Below, piece after piece: positions 14,289 through 19,261 of a stretch of DNA of 19,261 bases. Location: NCBI GenBank assembly GCA_902363665.1, contig CABJAW010000030.1:1-19261 (forward strand), read 5' to 3'. Under the pieces are notes generated by a model, which was not told the DNA's origin, made no database searches, and worked only from the letters and a program-made list of their open reading frames with translations. The stretch is from Lachnospiraceae bacterium. GTDB taxonomy: Bacteria > Bacillota > Clostridia > Lachnospirales > Lachnospiraceae. Each line of letters starts with the position of its first letter. Position 1 is the first letter of the stretch. The position numbers and the translations under genes were made by a program.

Positions 14289-14783
14289 TTACGAATATTC
14301 ATAAATATTAATCGGTTCTGCTAATATGTAATCTCCCGTTTTTATTTCATCAAACCATTCTTCCAAATCTTCTGCCACATATTTTTCATCAAAAATATCA
14401 CCAAACACCATTTCCACATAGCATTTTGGAGAAAAAGCATTTAAATAATATTTTTTTCTCTTTATTTCTACAAAAGTATAGACGGTACACGCAGATTCAT
14501 TTCCAAAATATTTATATATCAACCCATTTTTTCTAAATGAATATCTGCAACAATATCTATATCCTGGGAAAAATTCAATCCTTGTTTTATTCTCCTTACT
14601 GTCTTTTTCATTGTAATTATACCAATATTGCTCTAAATATATATCAACCCCTTTCTGCTTATATTTCTGACAAAATGGTTTCATTCTTTTCTGAAAAAGC
14701 TTCCAGCAATGCTCTTCCCATTGTATAATTTCATTTTTAAGTTCTTTACTGTATATTTTTCTCATTAATACTTTGTCCCCCAT
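14289..14783 (-). CDS. Small hypothetical protein rich in Lys, Tyr and Glu
   Basis: A 164-residue soluble protein: an N-terminal amphipathic helix (KELKNEIIQWEEHCWKLFQKRM), a beta-rich centre (TRIEFFPGYRYCCRYSFRKNGLIYKYFG) and an acidic end (EEWFDEIKTGDYILAEPINIYEYS). No recognised domain. Possible starts are ATG 14783 (GGAG, 3-nt spacer) and ATG 14765 (GGGGGA, 10-nt spacer); the TTG at 14792 is unlikely. It is very AT-rich. It lies 114 nt after the second LRR gene on the same strand, in the immunity-like block. Confidence 0.6.
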   Translation of the reverse strand: MGDKVLMRKIYSKELKNEIIQWEEHCWKLFQKRMKPFCQKYKQKGVDIYLEQYWYNYNEKDSKENKTRIEFFPGYRYCCRYSFRKNGLIYKYFGNESACTVYTFVEIKRKKYYLNAFSPKCYVEMVFGDIFDEKYVAEDLEEWFDEIKTGDYILAEPINIYEYS

Positions 14784-14897
14784 ATTCTCCAATGATTTAT
14801 TGCTTTTACCTTATTTTTATTCCATCAATTTAGCTGCCAATGCCACTTTTTATGAGGATTACCTTGATTTAAATGCGGAGAATGCAGTTCAAACGAA

Positions 14898-15908
14898 TTA
14901 CTCACATCGCCTCCAAACCTCTATATCTTCATTTCCACGCACATATTGCCCCTTGGGAAGTTCTGCATTTTTTAAGTTATAATGTTTTCGATTTCTCTCA
15001 GAATAAACATAAGACAGCCCTGTACAAAGCGACAAATCCCCGTCTTTCACATTCATATTGAAAACAAATGTTTTAAGACTTTTCATCGTTTTGAGGAAAC
15101 TCAGATCCGGTAATTCATTGCTTCCGGAAAGTTCCAGCAATTCAAGATGATCCAATTCACCCAGTACAGAAAAGTCTTTTATTTTAGGGCAGTTTTCAAT
15201 CCGTAACGCCTTAATCGACTTCTTTATTTTTTGCAGCGCACTGATATCCTCCAGGTATTTATTGTAATATAAGTACAGACATTGCATTCTGGAAGATTTC
15301 TGTATTCCCTCCAGCGATTTTATTTTACACTGAATTATTGTAAGCGTATCCAGTATCGGACTGCTGAACGCTTCTGTTAAATCCTGCTTCTTATAACCGG
15401 AAAATCCCAAACTTTTCAGCGTGCTGATTTTTTTATAATTTCGATATCCACGACTCGTCACATGAATATCCTGAAGTCCGGTAATTCTTTCACAATCAAG
15501 CTCCGTAAAAAATCTTTCTCCCGCGCCATAAACTGTCGAACATTGAAGACTCTTTATTTCAGGCATTTCGTATAACGGTGAATAATCAAATCCGTCCCCT
15601 GCATTCTCTGCCGGAATAATCCGTAAATATCTTAAAGTCGGACACTTTGTAATAAAATCAATATTTTCAGCGATGATCATTGCCTTTTCTATTTTTTCAC
15701 GGTTAATAAGCTCAATTTGTTCTTCCAGATTATGTGAAGATTCTTTTATTACTGGCGAGAAACACCGAACATCCTGCGGATGCTTTATCACAATCGCATC
15801 ATAAATATTTGCAGGATACGTGATCCCGGTAAAAATAAATCCCTGCCGTGAAATCCATCCCCTGTACAATATCTCAGCGTCCGTAATCACTTCAATATCG
15901 GTTAGCAT
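14898..15908 (-). CDS. Leucine-rich-repeat protein 2
   Basis: A 336-residue soluble protein. A unique N-terminal 100 residues (MLTDIEVITDAEILYRGW...) precede irregular leucine-rich repeats of about 22 residues (for example LKSLGFSGYKKQDLTEAF, LDTLTIIQCKIKSLEGIQ, IKALRIENCPKIKDFSVLGEL, LELLELSGSNELPDLSFL). The C-terminal half is strongly similar to its upstream neighbour, ending GNEDIEVWRRCE against GNEDIELWRRFE, so the two are tandem paralogues. LRR arcs bind protein partners. The preferred ATG at 15908 has GGAG with a 5-nt spacer. The longer frame starting at 15962 merely re-reads the 3' end of the upstream gene in another phase. A cytosolic target-recognition or immunity role is inferred from context. 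Confidence 0.75.
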   Translation of the reverse strand: MLTDIEVITDAEILYRGWISRQGFIFTGITYPANIYDAIVIKHPQDVRCFSPVIKESSHNLEEQIELINREKIEKAMIIAENIDFITKCPTLRYLRIIPAENAGDGFDYSPLYEMPEIKSLQCSTVYGAGERFFTELDCERITGLQDIHVTSRGYRNYKKISTLKSLGFSGYKKQDLTEAFSSPILDTLTIIQCKIKSLEGIQKSSRMQCLYLYYNKYLEDISALQKIKKSIKALRIENCPKIKDFSVLGELDHLELLELSGSNELPDLSFLKTMKSLKTFVFNMNVKDGDLSLCTGLSYVYSERNRKHYNLKNAELPKGQYVRGNEDIEVWRRCE

Positions 15909-15921
15909 AATTTCTCCGATT

Positions 15922-16896
15922 TCATTCAAACCGTCTCCATAGCTCAATATCTTCATTTCCACGAGTCACTTTTCCTTTTGGCAAATCTCTATTTTTCATG
16001 TTATAATGCTTTCTTCCTCTTACACAGGCTGCATAGGACAAATCTTTGCAGGGTGTAAGATCTCCATCCAATACATTAACAGAAAAAACAAACATTTTCA
16101 GATTTTTTAACTTTCTGATAAACGAAAGACTGGGTATTTCATTGCTTCCAGAAAGATCCAACAACTCCAGATTTTCAAGTTTCTCCAGTACAGAAAAATC
16201 TTTTATTTTCGCACAGTTCTCAATACGCAGCGCTTTCAGACTATTTTTCACTCCTTCCAGTTCTGAAATATCGCTCAAAGAACGATTGTCATATAAGTAT
16301 AAACACTGCAGCTTTTTCATCTGCTGACATCCATCCAAAGACTTTATTTTTGATCTCGTTAAATCGAGCGTATCCAGTTTTTTAAGGCTGCTTAGTTCCT
16401 GTAAATTTTCCTTACAATAGCAATTCACCTGCACACTCTTAAGTTCTCTTGCTTCACTCAGATTTTCTATAAAGCAATCATCAATACAAATATACTCCAA
16501 CGTAGGAAGTTTGCTCAAATCCAGTTTCATCTTCGGTATGATAAATGGTTGTTCGTTATTCACGATTGAAAGTCCCCTGATATTTTCTAAATTGTATAAA
16601 GGACGAATATCATATATTTTTTCAAGATTTCCACTTTTTCTTTTCTTCAATTTTAAAAATTCTCTCAGCGGCAAGCGAAGCTCTATGCTCAGATGTTCCA
16701 AACGGGTACTTTCATTGAGAAATTCGAAATTCTCCATCCCATATACATACGCACTCCGAATATCTTTTTCATTTAAATAGTCAATCAGCTGTTGCAACCG
16801 TAAATCTTCTATTAACAAACCATCCGCTTCTTTTACTGGATTTGTAACCGGATAAAATGGCATCCCAGCTCTATACTCAATACATCTTGTATCCAT
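15922..16896 (-). CDS. Leucine-rich-repeat protein 1
   Basis: A 324-residue soluble LRR protein. An N-terminal capping region (MDTRCIEYRAGMPFYP...) is followed by repeats such as LEHLSIELRLPLREFLKL, LDTLDLTRSKIKSLDGCQ, LQCLYLYDNRSLSDISELEG, LKALRIENCAKIKDFSVLEKL and LELLDLSGSNEIPSLSFI. There is no signal peptide, LPXTG or transmembrane segment, so it is not a surface internalin-like protein. Its ATG overlaps the zinc-ribbon stop by one base (TAATG), indicating translational coupling to that gene and to the LexA-like promoter. It is followed after 13 nt by its paralogue. Confidence 0.78.
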   Translation of the reverse strand: MDTRCIEYRAGMPFYPVTNPVKEADGLLIEDLRLQQLIDYLNEKDIRSAYVYGMENFEFLNESTRLEHLSIELRLPLREFLKLKKRKSGNLEKIYDIRPLYNLENIRGLSIVNNEQPFIIPKMKLDLSKLPTLEYICIDDCFIENLSEARELKSVQVNCYCKENLQELSSLKKLDTLDLTRSKIKSLDGCQQMKKLQCLYLYDNRSLSDISELEGVKNSLKALRIENCAKIKDFSVLEKLENLELLDLSGSNEIPSLSFIRKLKNLKMFVFSVNVLDGDLTPCKDLSYAACVRGRKHYNMKNRDLPKGKVTRGNEDIELWRRFE

Positions 16897-17084
16897 TATT
16901 TTCCTTTCATTCTCTCTTTCTGCTTTTCCGACAGCTTCAGCACCCGCACCGTCACAGTATTACCAGTCACACAATACTCCATCTCCGCCCCGCATTTTGG
17001 ACAGCGCAGCTCTGTCCTTGTCCCGTCTGCGGATCTGCCGAAAATATGGCCACAGCAGCTGCACGCACTTAACAACTTAATCAT
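16896..17084 (-). CDS. Small zinc-ribbon protein heading the LRR operon
   Basis: A 62-residue protein with two CxxC-type knuckles, C8-S-C-C11 (CSCCGHIFGR) and C28-P-K-C31 (CPKCGAEMEY), plus Cys38. This is a typical four-cysteine zinc ribbon that could bind Zn2+ and then nucleic acid or protein. The C-terminus is a charged tail (LSEKQKERMKGK). The ATG at 17084 has GGGGG with an 8-nt spacer; the longer frame from 17153 runs through the promoter and is rejected. It is driven by a promoter with two LexA-like boxes. The stop overlaps the LRR1 start. A frameshifted paralogue with the same promoter lies at 12010-12187. Confidence 0.75.
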   Translation of the reverse strand: MIKLLSACSCCGHIFGRSADGTRTELRCPKCGAEMEYCVTGNTVTVRVLKLSEKQKERMKGK

Positions 17085-17109
17085 CCCGTAATCCCCCGTT
17101 TTCTTTTTT

Positions 17110-17153
17110 CGAATGTTTGTTCTGATTATATATCGAACATTTGTTTCTGTCAA
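17110..17153 (-). promoter_or_regulatory. Promoter with two LexA/SOS-like boxes ahead of the zinc-ribbon operon
   Basis: On the minus strand a perfect TTGACA (17153-17148), a 17-nt spacer and a perfect TATAAT (17130-17125). Plus-strand boxes CGAACATTTGTTTC (17134-17147, inside the spacer) and CGAATGTTTGTTCT (17110-17123, just past the -10) each match the Gram-positive LexA site CGAAC-N4-GTTCG with one or two deviations. Their placement suits repression. Confidence 0.65.
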
Positions 17154-17169
17154 CTGATTTTTGTAAAAT

Positions 17170-17208
17170 AAATACTCTTCTCACTGAAATAACAGTGGAA
17201 GAGTATTT
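17170..17208 (-). terminator. Terminator of the amidase gene
   Basis: AAATACTCTTC (17170-17180) and GAAGAGTATTT (17198-17208) form a perfect 11-bp stem, extended by CACTG/CAGTG pairing in the loop. On the minus strand ATTTTAC follows. It lies 11 nt after the amidase stop and shields the LexA-like promoter from read-through. Confidence 0.75.
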
Positions 17209-17219
17209 GTGCCTGTCCT

Positions 17220-17915
17220 TTAAGCAGTCTTCACGATCGCAGTAAACCCTTTTTCCTGCAGCTGCCGCGCCATCGCCTCTGCGTTTTTCTTTTCTGCGAA
17301 TGCGCCACACTGTACGACGTAGCGCATCTTCTGAGATGAATTTGATGCCCCGTCTGTTTTACTGCTTCCGGCATCCTGCTTTGTCTCCCCGCTATCTGAC
17401 GCGTCGGAAATCCTGCGTTTGAATTCGCTCCATGTCCAGCTCGTCCGGTACTTATTATTATGAACGTATGGAGCCGGGCATACTTTATTTACGATGTCAT
17501 AATGACGCAGGACATTTTCCGCCGAAATACCGAGTTCTTTTCTCAGCTTCTTTACCAGCCATACGCACGCTTCCTGCGTTTCCTCAGTAAAATACCACTT
17601 CTGATCGTCTGCGCTCGTGCTGTCGCCATCGCATTTGCAGCATAATTCTATGCTGATCGTATTTGCATTCCGCGCATAGGGATGCTTCTGCGTATAATAC
17701 CCTGCTGTACCCACCGCCCAAACGATGGCGTCATGCGAACATCTCTGATAAATCGTTCCGTCCCAGTAGATGTAGTAATGCGCGCCTGTTCCATCTGATG
17801 CAAGCTCGCGGCTCTGTCCGACCACGCCGAGATAGTGAATCGCAAGATACTGCTTTTTGTTACCCCGGAGTGGAACCGATGCGAAAGAAATGGCATTTAT
17901 AATTTTGTACTGCAT
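17220..17915 (-). CDS. N-acetylmuramoyl-L-alanine amidase (Amidase_2) with short C-terminal SPOR module
   Basis: A 231-residue phage-endolysin-type amidase that cleaves the MurNAc-L-Ala bond of peptidoglycan. The zinc ligands of the Amidase_2/PGRP fold are visible: His27 (LAIHYLG), His138 (RHYD) and Cys146 (CPAPY), with the central SIELCC strand (88-93). A Ser/Asp/Gly-rich linker (170-196) leads to a SPOR-like segment, MRYVVQCGAFAEKKNAEAMA...FTAIV, of about 35 residues, roughly half a full SPOR domain. There is no signal peptide, so export would need a holin or other route. An excellent SD (GGAGGTGA, 17923-17930) sits 7 nt from the ATG. It lies 68 nt after the DUF4259-like gene and is followed by a terminator. 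It may be a prophage remnant or part of a lysis function. Confidence 0.88.
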   Translation of the reverse strand: MQYKIINAISFASVPLRGNKKQYLAIHYLGVVGQSRELASDGTGAHYYIYWDGTIYQRCSHDAIVWAVGTAGYYTQKHPYARNANTISIELCCKCDGDSTSADDQKWYFTEETQEACVWLVKKLRKELGISAENVLRHYDIVNKVCPAPYVHNNKYRTSWTWSEFKRRISDASDSGETKQDAGSSKTDGASNSSQKMRYVVQCGAFAEKKNAEAMARQLQEKGFTAIVKTA

Positions 17916-17983
17916 TTAGTTATCACCTCCCCCTTAAAAAATATTACCGACACGTTTATGACAAAGGCTTGCATTTATTCTGC

Positions 17984-18835
17984 TTAAGCATTGTCATATT
18001 CCTGCCATGCAAAGTAAAGATTAATTATTTCACGTTCTAGCTTAACGTTCCAACGGCTCTTTTCCCATCCAAAATAGTCACATATTTTTTTACTGTCAAA
18101 ACGAGATTCATTTATCGGCATATTTCCCATAAACGTCAGTTGACTTACTGGTGTTATTTTTTTTGATCCAATCATCAATGCCACAAGAGAACCTGTTGTA
18201 TCTGGGTATTTCTTCAATGCACATGGATAATACTGTTTTAAAATTGGAAGGCAAGCCAGTTCTTCTTTTGTCGGCAAACTTTCACCAATCCAACGATATA
18301 CAAATATCACTGGTATGATATGTCCAGGCCAACAATCCGTTTCTCCTACTTTCTGAAAAATAATATACTTTCCATAGAGTCCTTTTTCCTTACTGTACTC
18401 GCTTTCCAGTCGATACGCATAAACATCGCCAACCTGCCATGTACATTTATAAAGACGATACTTTGAAACCTTCTTTTCCGGCGGCTGCGGGGAAAGCAGC
18501 TTAGTTTTCAGCTTTTCCAGCGTTCGCATCCATGCCTCCACATACTTTCCACCGTCATCTTCCCAGCGTGCCAGCTCTGCTTCCGGATGATCCAGAAAAT
18601 ACAATGCCTTTTCTTTTACTTCCGGTGTCAGCCGACCATAATTCCACAGTGTATCTGCCAATGCGTACCAGAAAAGCGGCTCTTCTTCCTCTATCCCGAT
18701 GCAGTCTCCATCTTTTTCCATCAGCTTCTTCAGTGCTTCCTCGTTCGAATTACCACGCCGCAGCAGATCCACATAATCTCCGCGGATATCACTGGCTGTA
18801 TCGTTTGAGTATAACGCTGTGCCCCATACGCCCAT
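17984..18835 (-). CDS. DUF4259-like protein, probable immunity-type
   Basis: A 283-residue soluble protein. The start MGVWGTALYSNDTASDIRGDYVDLL matches the pattern of DUF4259 and related proteins (MGxWGxxxxxNDxAxD), found in bacteria often near polymorphic toxin loci. A helical middle, WYALADTLWNYGRLTPEVKEKALYFLD, belongs to the same domain (to about residue 110). The C-terminal 150 residues form a separate beta-rich module (YKCTWQVGDVYAYRLESE..., CWPGHIIPVIFVYRW), like the ImmG/DUF-type C-terminus often fused to it. The ATG has GGAGG with a 7-nt spacer. Function is not established; an immunity role is inferred from the family and its neighbours. Confidence 0.65.
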   Translation of the reverse strand: MGVWGTALYSNDTASDIRGDYVDLLRRGNSNEEALKKLMEKDGDCIGIEEEEPLFWYALADTLWNYGRLTPEVKEKALYFLDHPEAELARWEDDGGKYVEAWMRTLEKLKTKLLSPQPPEKKVSKYRLYKCTWQVGDVYAYRLESEYSKEKGLYGKYIIFQKVGETDCWPGHIIPVIFVYRWIGESLPTKEELACLPILKQYYPCALKKYPDTTGSLVALMIGSKKITPVSQLTFMGNMPINESRFDSKKICDYFGWEKSRWNVKLEREIINLYFAWQEYDNA

Positions 18836-18897
18836 GTTTTTACCTCCTGAAAAAGGATTACTGGCAAGTTATATTTTACCGTTTTATTTTCTCTAAA

Positions 18898-19261
18898 TTA
18901 TGAATGCTTTTCCAGATATTTATCCAGATATTTTTTCATATCACAATATATTGGTTCAAGAGATATTTCCGGAATCCCCATTTCTTCCAGCCGCTCTGGT
19001 GTCACACCATAGTCAACATACCATGGTGTAATTTCACATAAATTGATTCCCATAGATTCTAAAAATGCCGCCTCTTTCTCCTCTATATACATTTTTGAGT
19101 AACCTTCATGTGCTGTATTTAACAAACAACAATAATTATCTTTGTAAAAGCATAAATCCATTGGAGCATTCGGATAATCCCAGTTAAATAGTCCCCCAAC
19201 CCGTACAAGCGTCTCCAGGCATTTCATATCTGAACGATAGTAAGCAATTCGATAAATATGC
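18898..19261 (-). CDS. Hypothetical protein, 5' end beyond the window
   Basis: The frame remains open to the right edge of the window (reading HIYRIAYYRSD before the first internal Met at 19227), so the start is probably outside. The visible 120 residues are acidic and soluble, with MDLCFYKDNYCCLLN, then EEKEAAFLESMGINLCEITPWYVDYGVTPERLEEMGIPEI, and end in a Lys-rich tail. I recognise no domain. It lies 62 nt upstream of the DUF4259-like gene on the same strand and probably shares its transcript. Confidence 0.55.
   Translation of the reverse strand, partial: HIYRIAYYRSDMKCLETLVRVGGLFNWDYPNAPMDLCFYKDNYCCLLNTAHEGYSKMYIEEKEAAFLESMGINLCEITPWYVDYGVTPERLEEMGIPEISLEPIYCDMKKYLDKYLEKHS

Noticed and set aside
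15909..15962. An earlier start for LRR protein 2 at 15962.
   Set aside because: It only re-reads the end of LRR1 in another frame; GGAG with a 5-nt spacer supports the ATG at 15908.
1..19261. A search by eye for CRISPR arrays, tRNA and rRNA genes.
   Set aside because: No regularly spaced direct repeats with unique spacers, cloverleaf with TTCGANNC arm, or rRNA-like conserved blocks were recognised.

Overview
The window looks like chromosomal DNA of a low-to-mid-GC Gram-positive gut anaerobe, most likely a Lachnospiraceae member (Clostridia, Bacillota). This is inferred from strong GGAGG ribosome binding sites, TTGACA/TATAAT promoters, a yybP-ykoY riboswitch, LexA-type GAAC-N4-GTTC boxes, and the gene families present. 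No rRNA, tRNA or CRISPR array was found. Nothing was searched against a database.

Left part (1-9.8 kb), metabolic genes mixed with repeat debris. A cytoplasmic GH5-like glycoside hydrolase (284-1384, +) is followed by a REP-like hairpin and a terminator. Facing it on the minus strand are a PD-(D/E)XK AAA-ATPase-like gene (2350-4050) and a small secreted protein (1559-2344), translationally close; the 3' end of the latter is amplified into a 34-bp x3 tandem repeat. Next come a CaCA-family cation exchanger (4484-5413, -) with its own TTGACA-N17-TAAAAT promoter and a manganese (yybP-ykoY) riboswitch with a terminator, then D-serine ammonia-lyase dsdA (5699-6988, -). dsdA is preceded by an internally deleted relic of a second copy of the AAA-ATPase gene. 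A nitroreductase (7553-8092, +), a 142-bp MITE-like element with 18-bp inverted ends and 8-bp flanking direct repeats (8126-8283), a HEAT-repeat protein and a helix-turn-helix protein complete this part.

Middle (9.8-11.5 kb). An AT-rich upstream region leads into a DUF4143-type ATPase (10067-11281, +) with a clear promoter and terminator.

Right part (11.5-19.3 kb). This is an all-minus-strand accessory block, AT-rich in its centre, of mostly unrecognised small or medium soluble proteins, two tandem leucine-rich-repeat paralogues, a DUF4259-like protein and a phage-type amidase with a short SPOR module. Its most striking feature is a duplicated head module: a promoter carrying two LexA/SOS-like boxes followed by a tiny four-cysteine zinc-ribbon gene. 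The intact copy (16896-17153) leads the LRR genes; the second copy (12010-12254), with an 11-nt frameshifting deletion and a damaged -35, leads a different unknown gene. I read the block as a cassette array of immunity-like (poly-immunity or anti-phage/toxin-neutralising) genes, possibly DNA-damage responsive. That function is inference; no toxin gene lies in the window.
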